In this document: piece by piece, positions 12,114 to 40,025 of the stretch
Position numbering within the stretch: position 1 is the stretch's first letter
How the letters are laid out: the number at the start of each line of letters is the position of its first letter
NCBI GenBank assembly: GCA_014773175.1
Contig: VXCM01000282.1
Coordinates: 984,519 to 1,048,518, forward strand
DNA from: Lucifuga dentata
Taxonomy: Eukaryota > Chordata > Actinopteri > Ophidiiformes > Bythitidae
Reading direction: 5' to 3'
DNA length: 64,000 nucleotides
The notes under the pieces: generated by a model
Told to the model about the DNA's origin: nothing
Seen by the model: the letters and a program-made list of their open reading frames with translations, nothing else
The model's database searches: none
Translations under genes and position numbers: made by a program

Positions 12114-12239
12114 AGAATGCACAATAATGAGCAATCAAACTGTTAATATGCCAGATATAACCAAGATTGACTTATTTTCATCCATAGTCCAATAAGACGT
12201 TAACTTGGCTACCTGCAATATAAAAAGATAGGTTATTTA

Positions 12240-12273
12240 AAAAANAAAAAAAATATATATATATATATATATA
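12240..12273. repeat. A tract and (AT)n with single N
   Basis: A-run interrupted by N at 12245, followed by (AT)n to about 12273; another low-complexity contig join. Confidence 0.85.
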
Positions 12274-13313
12274 ATAATTTTTATATTTTTTGTATTCATA
12301 AAAAATACTTTTTAAAATTAAAGATTTATGTTCCCATCCCTGAATATTTCATTAAATATTTTACTAAATATATCCATATTAACATATTAACTGTCAGACT
12401 AAAACTAATTTGACATAGTACATGACAATATACAGAAAGATACAGTATATTGCAAGTGTGAGATTGGGTACAAATATATAAATATATTTTTTTTACATAC
12501 TTCTGGAAGAAACACACACACACACAAACACACACTGATAGTTGTTGTAGTTACTGTAGATAGCCATATGGCCATACTTGGAGAAAACATCCTTTAGAAA
12601 ACAGGCCTCACTCTAAGCAATAAAACCAGATTATTGATGAGCTTTTATGTTTCCACCTGCTTAAGAGGAATATATCACTGGACAGAGTTATAATGGAAAG
12701 CCCTTATATTTTCCAGCTGGGCTCTTTAATGTTTCTCATCAACAGATATTTCCTGGGTTTTCAAAATTACAGTGAACCAAAGGAAACCTTAATTTCAGAA
12801 GTCTTTCATAAACTGCCAAAATGAGGAGGGGAGGGTTGATATAATGTTTTTAACTGACAGTGATACAGTAGTATTAACTAACAATGTAATAACTTCAAGT
12901 AATTGAACTAATACAACTGTAGATGAAGTACCTAAAATTAAAATCTAACAAGTATCAAGTAAGTACAGCTAGTACAAATAGATATAGTGTAGTAAAAAAC
13001 ACAAGATAGCTATTAATGTATATAAACACTCAAAGCGAAAACACCTTATAACTACTGACCAAGTACAGAGGTAATCTACTTAGTTACATTTCATTTCTGC
13101 ATTAATGTAATATGAAATTTAATATCTCTTTTCATTTTATTTACAAAGGCGTTCCGATATCTGGGCTTTTATTACGTTATCGGTTTTGTTACATCATAAG
13201 AAGATAAAGCATTTCTGGAATGGAAGCGCTGTTGTAGTAGCCTTATCAGAACACAAGATGGCGCTGCTGGGAAAGAATGAGAAGGTGTGAGTTTCGAAGT
13301 TCAGTTACTGACT

Positions 13314-13315
<2 letters not shown>

Positions 13316-13363
<48 letters not shown>

Positions 13364-13384
13364 ACACACACGCGCGCGCGCACG
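13316..13384. repeat. Compound (CT)n-(CA)n-(CG)n microsatellite
   Basis: About 22 CT units, then CA units, then CG units (13371-13381). The alternating purine-pyrimidine CA/CG part has Z-DNA-forming composition. Confidence 0.9.
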
Positions 13385-13535
13385 AATACCATGTGATGAA
13401 ATTAACAGGTTATGCAAATATAATCAGTACAATACAGCTAAAATCGTTGTATGCAGGGCATCGGGGGCAGTAAGGGAGGTTAATAAAATCTGTATTTGGA
13501 GGAATTTAAAGACAAAGATTGCACAAAATAGACAC

Positions 13536-13537
<2 letters not shown>

Positions 13538-13591
<54 letters not shown>

Positions 13592-13605
13592 TGTTTTGTT
13601 TTCTN

Positions 13606-13659
<54 letters not shown>

Positions 13660-13672
13660 TGTTTTGTTTTCT
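13538..13672. repeat. (TTA)n microsatellite, duplicated around a single N
   Basis: 13538-13604 and 13606-13672 are identical 67 bp blocks of (TTA)n ending in TTGTTTTGTTTTCT, around N at 13605. Since the unique end of the block is duplicated too, this is most likely one locus read twice at an unmerged contig overlap. Confidence 0.9.
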
Positions 13673-13963
13673 CCTGATAAAACCTAGAGCATACATTGCT
13701 CATGTCTCTGTGTTTTCAGTACTCAAAAAAAGAAAAAAAAGAAAAAGGAATTACTGGCACAAATGTCATGACAAGATTGCCAAAACATCTGAGACCGAAG
13801 TAGAAAAATGCTAATATACTAAAGAATATGCTAAACATATTAGAAAAGAAAAAAAAACAATCCATTCAAGCAAGAATAATTAGATCATAGATAAGCCTTA
13901 TTCTTATTGTTATTCTGAAATTCAAATTTTCATTTCTCAGACATATGAACCATTATGTTTGTG

Positions 13964-13995
13964 CATCTCTATTCACATGCTTGTGAATAGAGATG
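13964..13995. repeat. Perfect 14 bp hairpin, 4 nt loop
   Basis: Arms 13964-13977 (CATCTCTATTCACA) and 13982-13995 are exact reverse complements around TGCT. Confidence 0.9.
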
Positions 13996-14797
13996 TTGTC
14001 ACCCTAAAATCTGGCAGAACACCAGGGGGCAACCATCCTTTAAAACATCTTAACATACGTTATCCATCCCTTAATCTGTATTGTGTTTATTTTGCCATGT
14101 TTTTTAGCATGGATTTTTAGTTTCCTGATTTGTTGCATCACTTCCTCCTCTGATTAGCTCAGGTATGTCCATCAGCTGCACAGGTGAACAAACACTCTTT
14201 CAATCAATACAGTCCTTTTGTTCTTCCACTTGCTGCTATTTTACCTCCTAGTTTCCTTCATCATCAGTACTGTGACTCTAAAGCAGCATCAGCTGTTCAT
14301 TTACCTTTTATTGTATTATGTAATACTTATCCCACTTCTGTTTGTTTAGGGTGAATTAGCATCTTTAACTAAAATTCTGACTATCTGGATGTTGAGGTTT
14401 ATTTTAGAGCTGATTTAGTTATTTCATTTCCAAAAATATTAAGTGTGATGATGAATGAATAAAGACAAAATGGAGTTGATGGATTTTTCTCCAGTACGTT
14501 GAAGCTATCTAAGCACTGTGCACCCACCCCTTAATGTAAACTCTGGGGCCTCTCAAGAACACTTTTGCTTGGCTTTACTATTTTTCTAAAAGTTTCAGGT
14601 CTTTTCCAGGTCCACCCCCACCTGTAACATGCTGTGTGAATGCATGCCACAATTATAATGAAAGTCATGAATCATTGTGACTCAGTCTAGAAAACAAACT
14701 GATTACATAACAGAACCGGCCTTGAAGAATATACAATGTCAAAAATAAAATTGGGAAAATTAACAATGTATTCAAAATTGCAATAGCTGTTAATTAC

Positions 14798-14822
14798 AAA
14801 AAAAAAAAAAAAAAAAAAAAAA
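14798..14822. repeat. A homopolymer
   Basis: 25 nt A tract in the intergenic region. Confidence 0.9.
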
Positions 14823-15651
14823 TCTGTTGCACATACTAACCCACTGTTTTCTCTGGAGTTCTCATAAATTTAAGTGTACTTGTAGCTGAACCTTGAATCA
14901 TTGAAGCCCAAGGAAGAGACTGCATAAATTTACAATAAATTAAGTACTTTAGTAATGTCTGAAACATAAATAATTTAGATTTAGGTATTGACTTGTGTTG
15001 TATTTAAAGACCTAGCAGTTAGCAGCTTCCAATTATGTGTTTTGAATTTTGATGACTTAGGAGTATCTCTTAACAATAGTCTAGGACATGTGTATATGTA
15101 TATGTTCAAAGAAGATATCATGTGAGGAAGACCAATCTGGTGGATGATGTTTTTTTTTTCTGCACCCATAAGAGCAGGAAAGGATTAAGTTTGGCACTTC
15201 ATCCTGATAATTTTGATGACCCATTTCTAAATCATGAATTCAACTTACGTCTCTACTGTAACAGTGTTTTTTTCTATAGATTCATGTTGATGTGATAATC
15301 TGCTTTTCAGCTAAATGAAAGAAGTATTAATTGAGATTAAGGGTCTACATAAGGCCACATCAGGTTAATAAATGGTCCTTTAAATCATCTTTTGAAGATC
15401 ATTATATGGTTGGTTTTGTGGGCATCTTTCATTCAGTCATTCAGTCATTGTAGGCTTCTTGTTTACAATGCATTCCTTTTTTCTGACCTCATACTTGATA
15501 TTATTATTCACCTTGTTTTAATGGTATCTGTTATCTTGGTCACTCTTGTTTCACCATTTTATCATGTCTGCTGTCCTCTGACCCCACAGTTCCTCCTGGT
15601 CTGCAGGTTTTGGGGGCAAGTCTGACAGGGACTGACACATTAAGGGCTGAG

Positions 15652-15659
15652 TGACGTCA
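15652..15659 (+). promoter_or_regulatory. Perfect CRE (TGACGTCA) at the slc18a2 promoter
   Basis: The palindromic cAMP response element lies about 80 bp upstream of the noncoding exon 1 donor (15740). Mammalian SLC18A2 promoters are reported to respond to cAMP/CREB, from memory. No clear TATA box is seen; ATTAAGG at 15639 is a weak candidate. Function is inferred from position and motif. Confidence 0.6.
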
Positions 15660-15664
15660 GCAGA

Positions 15665-15739
15665 CGGCCCAGTCAGTAGAAAGCAGCATCTCCTCCCAGC
15701 TCTGTCACTGCTGGAGCGTTTGGCCAATGTGCATTTAAG
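15665..15739 (+). other. slc18a2: slc18a2 noncoding exon 1 (start estimated)
   Basis: GC-richer segment ending at donor AAG|GTGAGA (15740). Human SLC18A2 also begins with an untranslated exon, and a clear acceptor with the start codon follows 173 bp downstream. The transcription start is not determinable here; the left edge is a guess. Confidence 0.5.
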
Positions 15740-15967
15740 GTGAGATTTTTATTCTTATTTCATACAATTCGCACTTGATTTCTAACTTCCACCTCTGGCA
15801 GGGTTTTTTTTTTTTTTTTTTNTTTTTTTTTTTTTTTTAGTTTTATCATGTCTTACAGTATATATATACAGTATATCACATGCGGTTACTGATCCATCAC
15901 TTCTCTCTATAGGAGGACTTGTCATCCCTCTGTCTTCTGCTTTCTTGTTCTTGTTGGGACTATCGCC

Positions 15968-31502
<15,535 letters not shown>

Positions 31503-32590
31503 CAGGACAGCAGCCTTGCAGGTTAAGCCTTCAGAGGATCTATTTTGTTGTACAAAAAAAAAAAAAAAAAAAAAAAAGAACAGATGAAAAAAAGCATTGA
31601 AATCAAACAGCCAAGTCATTTCCATGTGAATGTCTTGCATTGTCTTTACTGTTAAATGTCCTGTTAGTGGCTGTACTGAAGCAAACCAAAGCTGTTCTTG
31701 ATCTGTGGTTGCAAGCTCATCATTTGAGAGAGATTTTTAGCCAACAGCCTTATTCAGTAGAGACATGTCAAAAAGCACCTTTTGGACAACAAGAAGGTAT
31801 TCAGCAACAATGCTTTGCTGGTTTGTCACACTAATTTGTCTTTATTCATCTCCTGGCCATTACAAGTCTCGGTTTTATGTATATCCAAGATACTTTAAAC
31901 ATTACTGGAGTAGAGTACATGTTAGTTTCATTGGTTTGCTTTCATACAACCCAAGGACTTCTTGAGAAAAACTGGGATAAAGCTGTTTTTTTTTTTTTTT
32001 NAGGGGGGTTAGTAGCTGTTGAGACTCACTGTCTCCTCCATACCCACATAATCCTTGTCAACAAGGAGTGTGAAATAGCAGAGGATAAAGTTTGTTCTGC
32101 TTTCTGTTTAAAAATGTAACATTCTGCTGTGTGCTCAAGAACAGAATAAGCAGTATATTCTGAAAGAGATTTCAGGTAAACGGTATCCTACCAGTGACAC
32201 ATTTGTTACATTTTGTCAATTGCAGAGAACTGCAGTGATAAAACTGCTATCTGTGATGTTTTCTAAGTAATAATTTGTCTATTGACTGGAGTATCGTAAA
32301 ACACAGGAAAAAGTCGTATTTACTCTGATTTCACAGTGAAGTCATTTTGCAGTGTGCTCACACAGAGGGCTGTTTTATTAACATTATGTGCCAATTCCAA
32401 TTCAAGACTAAAAATGATAAAAAAAAAAAAAAAAAANAAAAAAAAAAAAAAAAAAATCAATTTTAAATACACCATTGGCTGTTTTAGGACCCATTGCATT
32501 GCTCTCCATGGGTTTAAACTGATATTTGGCCTGTCACAGCAGGTATTTTCAGATCCTAAAAAAATAAAACACCTGCTGTGACTCACAAAT
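31503..32590 (+). other. slc18a2: Probable slc18a2 3' UTR
   Basis: The first canonical AATAAA after the stop is at 32563-32568, implying a UTR of about 1.1 kb. It contains an A tract (31554-31577), N joins at 32001 and 32437 in homopolymers, and a hairpin around the signal. Confidence 0.5.
32533..32582 (+). terminator. Hairpin with AATAAA in its loop (candidate slc18a2 poly(A) site)
   Basis: GTCACAGCAGGT (32533-32544) pairs exactly with ACCTGCTGTGAC (32571-32582). The 26 nt loop contains AATAAA at 32563-32568. Processing function is inferred. Confidence 0.5.
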
Positions 32591-35500
32591 ACTCAGAGCT
32601 TGCAATGATTCATTGTTATTTTACCATTTAAAACATGTAAAGATAATGTCTGGTTACACTGATTTGGAGATTTGAAATATAATGTATAAAGTGAGTAATA
32701 TAGACTCCTGAAAAAAATTAAAGGAACATCTTTCACACATTTTGGCCATTTATGATTCTGTCCAATTGAATGCCTTACCAGTATTAACATTAACTCGTTT
32801 TGGACTGATTTGTCTTTGACTTTTGATACGTTGGAATTTATATACAGCATATATATCCACTTTAGCATTTGACATGTATGTTAAAACCTATGCTGATACT
32901 ATTTAAGGTACTGATAACTAAACAACTATACAAAAGTTTCAGATCCTCCAAATTTATACAGGAAAAGCCTATCAAACTATAATGGGACACAAACACATTC
33001 AGAACCATAATTAATTTCCTAATAATTATGCCTACTTATTGGATTCTGCTAAAATAATCACTAGAATCAGTTACATTGTGGCTTCTCATAGACAATAGGA
33101 CCACTTGTACAATAAAAATGGTCCATGCAACAGCCTGCCCATCATATCAAAGTGTGACACAGTCTGAAGATCTCATGTTTAAGATCAGAAAAACCTTATA
33201 AGTTGATTCAAGCTGTGTGACTGGTTGCTTCTTGACATGTTCTCAGAGATTGAACTTGAGGCCAAAGGTGTTGATTTTTACTTAAATCTAACTTTTCTTT
33301 TTGGAAAAGAAAATAATTCTGAGACATTCAGTGATTTTTATTTTGTCAAGACCAGCGAAAAATAGATACAGGAAGTATATAAAAAGATGCTATGTCACTT
33401 CCACTCTTATGTGTATTAGGTGAGTTGAAATGTTTTTAATCATGCCTTAATTTTTTATATTGTTGCAGTTATTGTACCGATTATTGTTGTTATATCAGAA
33501 AACTTGATGCTCAAGAGCTTAACAGTGAAGTGGTTTCTTGACTTTGAAAAGGGATCCTAATGTTTTTGTTGCTATAGGTTCTCATTTGAATTGTTTGCCA
33601 CCATTTATTTACTAAAATTTTGATGACAAGACGAATAAGATCTCAGGTGAATTTAGCATCTTACCTGCCCAGCAGGTGCTGCCCCTCCCCCTCCCTCCCT
33701 GCCTAATTAACTCAAACAGATGCACCTGGTCATCTTCCAGATTCACTTTCAGTGTAAAGTTAAACCTGAACAAAGCAGAGGAAAGTTGTTATTAAGAAAG
33801 AGCTTTTATTATCAGCCAATCAGATGCATCAATATAACAATACTTAACATGACACAGACACATCTTATAAAACTGGATGAGATTTTCACCTGGGGCATAT
33901 TAGGAGGGATGGAAATTATTAAAATTACAAATTGATAGTTTTGTGAAGAATTTTATCTCACATTAGCTGAGATATGTTGCAAATGGAAATTACAACCGCT
34001 GCAGAGGAACTAGCATGGCTGAGTGAAGCAGAATGACCAGAACTTAGAACCTTATATTCTGAAGCCAAGCAGTAGAGATGCTGTCCCTGTGTTCTGATTG
34101 CATACATGTAAAGTAAACATGTACAGCATGAAGTATACTTAAAGGCTTCTGCATACATAATGATCAAACCAAAGCTGGTGCCAGAGTCAATACAAAATGA
34201 CCCAGCGGACAAAATCTTTCTATATTAACTGCAGAAGTAGTTGTAATGGGTGTAAGTATACAGTTTACACACTGAAGACTTGCCAGCCAAACCTGTCAAC
34301 CATCCAGGTTCTCAGCTAAGTCATTCAAAGATTTTATTGGTTATAATTTGGCCAGAGTTGTTCTTTCTCAGTTAGCTCAGTTTTACTTTCAAAGTTTTTC
34401 TTTGGCTTCTCACACAGAAATGAGATTATTTCTGCTTTGAAACCAGGTTTGTCTTTAAGAAATTTATGAGAAATTAAAACTGAAAATTATATGATGTTGA
34501 ATCTTAATGAACTTTTACTGTGATACCTGTAGTGTGCATTGTGTATATTATAATGTAAAGAATATATGGTGTCACATACAGATTGGAAAGGCTGAGTCCT
34601 TTTACTTTATAGGTTGTAAAACTGTCGAATTTCAGAAAAAAAAAAATAGTGGGAGTAAGTTTCAAATTTCTCTAATTGAATAAATGGTGACCCAAACTAA
34701 TCAGAAACAGTTAATCTATAAAGAGTAATTTAATAATCTGACAACAGGCTAGATTTCTTTTAAAAATGTCATTTTATGTCTTTTCACCAATTGTGAAATA
34801 TTATTTCTTGTTTTCATTTTGTAAATCCAAACTCTGTGGCAAACATGCACAAACGTCCCTATGTGCCCATGTTGATATGTAAGTCTTGGTTTGTCTGTAT
34901 AAATTATGAAAAGCATTAAAACACTGTTGTATTTTATATTCTGGGCTGCCGACCTGTTTTTGTGAAGTGTGTAGATTATGTGATATATGTTCATACCAAG
35001 TGGGGACGATATCTCCTAAATTAAATACTGTAAACTCAGATAATATACTGTACTGTGAGAAAAGGGGAGATTTAGATTTTTTCCTTCAGAGATGACACTG
35101 CTTGAAATAGAAAACAGACATTGATAACTATTTCCAGGCATTTATAACATTGAGGTTTTAGACTAATTGGTTTCTATTGTATAGCATCACAAAAGCAACA
35201 TCTGTAGCTTCTATGAAATACATGTATGCTAAGAAAAATACTCACGTTCTTGATTGCTTATGCTGGGGAGTGGAGGACAGAATGAGCTGCCATGATGTGG
35301 AAATTTGTCACTAAATCCCCCCATGTGTGTGAGCAGACACACTGTAATCAGTCCGTCCATCTCAGCGCTGGGCTCCAATTACTTTGCAGATGCTCACACA
35401 ATACTTTCCCCCTTTTCAAGAACCAGACAGCAATGTACGTTACCACAAGCTTTTCCTCTTGTATTTTAAAGTACATTCTACAGCTTAAAGGAGGTTCGGA

Positions 35501-37140
35501 ATACTGAAAAAAACACCAGTGCAATCTAATGCTATTAAATATAACAGGACTACAATTAGTCTTACCTTTGAGTTTTAATGAAAACCTACTTGGCAATAAA
35601 TCTGATTCTGATTCTGGTAACTTTTGAGGCTAGTGGTTATGTTGCATTAGTCTGCATTATATTAAAAGGGTTTTTTTTGTTTGTTTTTTTTTAAATTTCA
35701 TCCATCAATATTTACATTCTTGAGAGGGACAGGATATTAGATTTCAATATAATGCAACCTAATATAACAACTATACAGCCTCATAAATGTCCATAGAGTT
35801 GAAATTAGACCTCAGTGTCATGAAACCCCTTGTACAATTTTATTGCAGGACTTTTGTATTAGATAACAGCAGATTGTGTGGTATTTTAGTTTTTTACTGG
35901 TCAATACATTGATAAACTGTAATGTACTCAAACTAAGAAACAATTTAGAAATAGACATGTAAACCTGGAAAAATGCTCTTAAATGTGCCGTGTGTCATTT
36001 TAAAATTTTAATTTAATGCCAAAATAACACAATTCTGTGGTCAAGATATTTGAAAGTACAGCCCAGTAGTTTAGGTCTTTCTCATTGCATTTGTACTTCT
36101 CATAGCAGGAATGCACAGGTGTAACTGATAACATTAATGAGATCATTCCCTTTAGGGTTACAGTGAGCCAGCAGCAGACAGTAACAGAGCTCCAGGTCAG
36201 GTCAACCCAAAGAAATGCAGCTGTTATTAATGTTAGTCAGTTGCACCTGTGAGAAACTCTGCCTTCCATGCATACTTATTGTGAACATTTCATGCATGCA
36301 GTTTGCTCATACTGGAAAAAGTAAACTCAAGTATACTTAAAAATGCCAGCATGTAGTTGAATATTTCTAATGGTTGCATTCTATTTACCAGTCCCAAGGT
36401 GCTGGTGTTGTGCATGCTGTCTCAGTTACTGACAAACTTAATGGAATGGTGCCAATGTTGCACCCATTCCTACTATGCAAAGCCACAACGTTGCTGTGAA
36501 AAGGTCTATTTTTGAGTAAGATCAGCATTATACTACCCGTACGTGTACGCATGATGGCTGCCAAGAATATCTTACATTTGCTTGAAAAGTTGCTGTTCAG
36601 AAGATGCAGCCCTTACAAAATTTAGTGGGAAGTGATGTTAAGTTTTTCACATCAGCAGTGCAACGACAGCAACGACCAGAAAAGTTGCTGAAAGTTTCAA
36701 TGAGAAGCTGATGTAGCACAGCATCTTCTGTGTTGCTGTTAAACGTGGATTTCCTCAATTCTCACCATGTTTCAAATTGAGCAAAATGGAAAGTAGACTG
36801 CCAAAACAGTTCAATGTGAGCATTAGTACATTGTACACTTTGTAGTGTTCATGTTTCTAGAAACTAAGACAGCGTTATCTTTACACAATATTTCTTCTGT
36901 CCTTGTCAATCATGAATTAGCCCAAATGAAGGGACTTACTGTATTCCTTTGTTCCCAGGGTCCTATGTTCCCCAGCTCTATATAGCGCAATAGAGCACAT
37001 AATGGGTTAAGGTTAGTCTGTTAATATTGAACTGAGAAACATAGGAACGTGGGAACATAGTTATGCTCCCAAATGAAGAAACTGAGTTGGTAACTTCCTC
37101 TGTCTGAGATGTGCAGAACCAAAAGCAGAGCAATGGAAAT
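32591..37140. other. Intergenic region between convergent slc18a2 and pdzd8
   Basis: No gene supported on either strand. It contains an L2-type tail (35570-35618) and an inverted-repeat remnant around 36940-37080 (TTCCCAGGGTCCTATGTTCC against GAAACATAGGAACGTGGGAA). Nothing specific seen in 32700-35560. Confidence 0.7.
35570..35618 (+). repeat. L2-type LINE 3' tail
   Basis: CTACTTGGCAATAAA followed by TCTGATTCTGATTCTG, the characteristic terminus of fish L2 elements; severely truncated. Confidence 0.75.
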
Positions 37141-37153
37141 TCACGTGAGCTTG

Positions 37154-40025
37154 TTTATTTAAGTTATGTACAATAAAGCTTCATTACACGAGCCTTTTCT
37201 AAAAATGTGTACATCATCCCACACATACACAAAAAGAAACAAACACCATCTTGACCTGCTGAAAGCCACGGTGGAGTCATTTTATTGGCGCAGTTTCAAA
37301 AAAAGAAGAAAAAAAANAGGGGGGGGCGCAGAAGCATTTGATGAGATTTGAAGACCAGCACACTGTTACAATAGCAGCAGAAAAAGCAAAAGCAGTGCTT
37401 GTCAGGCCAAACAAAAAGGGCGTTTGATTCTGAATTCCTTTTAGGATCATATTGGTCCCCAAAAATCTCAGAATAAATGAGCAGACGAATGAGCGAACAA
37501 AGTACATTTTAAGAGAGAAAACAGTAGGAAGGTAAGAACTCAGACATGGGAATTCATTCCTGATTATCAGCTTAATTGCCTACAAAAATATTGCACAAAA
37601 AATCTGGATATTCAGTGACTGAAAGAGATCAACAAGTATAGCAGCCAGTAAGCCAGTTATCTACAGGATGAACAAATCTATTATACAGAAAAGAAAAGGA
37701 AATGTGCCTTTGACTCAGCATCTCTATAGCTTGACCACCTTAATTATCCCACTGGCTTTAACCTCTCCAGAGTTACTGAGGTTACAAAAAAGGAAAAACC
37801 CACCTGATAACTCCAACAGTGTTAGTTATCAGTCCATCGTTTTCAGTGCATCCCAGGAGTTACTTTACATGATGATGCACTGTGTTTTTTTTTACTTAGT
37901 GTACCCATTTCTGTCAGCTTAACTTGTACTTCTAGTAAAGATGGTGACTTTGTACGACAATACCGGCAATTTTGCATGTTTAAGCACAGTAAATACTACC
38001 TACATACATGTTATGTTACCGACAACCAATTTCCAAAACATAACTGTGTTAAAGTTTTCGTGCTATTTTGCCAAATCCCCTAATCTTTCTAAATCAAGTG
38101 TTCAGGTGATACACCTACCTTAAAATTCAATGTTTCGCCTTCGAACACTTAGGCATGGCTGTAGAAGACTGTCTTCTCCTGGGACTATATTCCTTGGTGG
38201 AGACATACATTGTCTTCCATGCAGCTAAAGAAAATAAATGTAATGGACATAGTGCTCAATTTCACAATTACCTATCTCAAACATATTTAAAGTCTCCACA
38301 AGTTGATTTTAATAATGTATTGGAATGAATTGAAACCAATGGCAAGGTAGGAAAAACAATTAAAAAATTTACCACACCGTTAACATATGTTTTGGGAAAT
38401 GGTTATCAGTAATGTAACATGTATGTGGGTTGTATATAGTGGGCTAAAACATGCAAAATCTGGTATTGTTGGTATTGTCATTTAAGGTGCACAAAGTTTT
38501 TACTTTTACTCAAAGACCGCATAACTAAACAGGTTTTAAGGGGCGCTGATGCATTCTGGTCTAATGAAGCTGAGGCTGAGTACTTCTGCCTTCTCCATGT
38601 GTCTCACTCAATATCTGCTATCAACCTCAACTGCTTTGTGCTGTAAATATATGGTTGCCAAGACAACAACAGGAATATGAAAAGAACACCACCACCAATA
38701 TGGCTGAAGAAGTTTTTCCTATTTGATACATAAACATAAGACCGTCTGTTCTCTTAACAGGTTTCCCAGTGGCTCACTACAGATGTATCACTGTAAACAG
38801 GCTACATTAACGTTTGACTTTTTTGGGTGGAATCAAGGTGAGGAAGTTCCAGACAGCGGTGTATATATAAACACACAAGCGAAACATACATTCATTTGGG
38901 CATGAAAACAATTCGTGAAGGCAAACAATTTGCACACAACACACACATCAAACCAGTTAAGTAAATGCTAGAGAATTTTAACATGGGACCTTCTAATATT
39001 GGTAACATAACTCTTAGAGATGAATCAAAAACAAGGCTTTGCAGTTGAATTGAGTGTTCTAAACAAAAATCAATCAGCCAGAAAAAAAGATCTATATTTG
39101 GGAAATTAAATATTACTTAAAAATCATTAAACATAACAATTATCGCTTGCTTCTCATCCGTATACCCACTAAAAACTTACATATTCAAACACATTTGGCC
39201 TATTCAGTAGAAACAAATTAACCAAAGGAGATAAAAAATGTACAGAGACTTTACTTCACAAAATGATAATTTATAAGTATGCAGCTGCTTATATCCCATA
39301 AGCTTTGTAAGCAGGGAGAATAGTTTCTAAAATCCAAATACATCATAGTACAAAGTGCTCAAGACAAAAGATATGTCTGACTTTTTGCAATATTTTTAGG
39401 ACAAATGACACATTCTGCTGTGACCAATGCCTAAAACATGCATTTCCCTTGTAGTATTCACACCGTTTCCTATAATATATCAAGTACGTCAACTTCATAT
39501 GGGCTTGTTACTCACAGCAAATAAATATTCAAGAATTATGTTTTGCCTTCCTCAAAATAAAGACAATAACAGACTGGCAGTTCATGGAAGTGTGTATGTA
39601 TTCTAAAACCCTAACATCTAAGCAGTTACAGACAATGCTATGCTCAAAAACGGAATCAAATGCTTAAACTGACAAGCCACAGAAAAAAAAAAAAAAAAGG
39701 AGGATCTATACATGCAGCACTACTGAAGACAGATTACAGCTTTCAAGTTTCCCTTTAAAAACCTAGAACCTAGAAACCGGCTGTGGCATCACATTGCCCA
39801 AATCAAAACATCAATGATGGAGGTCATTATGTATTCTGGGGAGGAAATTCTTTCATCCATCATTTCCTTTTCATGTAAAAGTGAGACTTGTGAATGGACC
39901 CTAATGACACCAATATTTAATATGAACCAGTGGAATCACCTAGTGTCAAAAAACCTCCCCCAAGTGGACTGAATTTTGCTGGAAGCCACAAGCCCAAAAC
40001 ACCAGCTCCTCCTTTTTCCTCTTAC
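37154..40025 (-). other. pdzd8: Possible pdzd8 3' UTR
   Basis: Downstream of the pdzd8 stop on the minus strand. ATTAAA (+ TTTAAT near 39916) lies about 110 nt away. The canonical AATAAA signals I found (+ TTTATT) are at 37281-37286 and 37154-37159, suggesting a UTR up to 2.8 kb that would include the mobile element at 37949-38486. Confidence 0.4.
37949..38486. mobile_element. TIR element family, near-full copy (0.54 kb)
   Basis: Ends GACAATACCGGCAATTTTGC (left) and, reverse-complemented, TTAAATGACAATACCAAC (right); both continue into TTTTGCATGTTT. Interior homologous, in inverse orientation, to 27037-27287, 44345-44869 and 59162-59832. No coding capacity. Confidence 0.75.

Larger units (their letters stand above)
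9352..15600. other. Intergenic region kcnk18-slc18a2
   Basis: About 6.2 kb, AT-rich, with no gene I can support. It contains degenerate AAGTC repeats, a T tract, microsatellites (12063, 12246, 13316, 13538), a perfect hairpin (13964-13995) and an A tract (14798-14822). I see no specific signal in 9400-10650, 11115-12060, 12620-13300 or 14000-14790. Confidence 0.75.

Noticed and set aside
13287..13814. A 175-codon open frame rich in Ser-Leu, Tyr and Ile runs
   Set aside because: It is a reading of the (CT)n and (TTA)n microsatellites, and it crosses an N and a duplicated join.
13964..13995. MicroRNA precursor
   Set aside because: The stem of 14 bp with a 4 nt loop is too short for a pre-miRNA, and the flanks do not extend the pairing.
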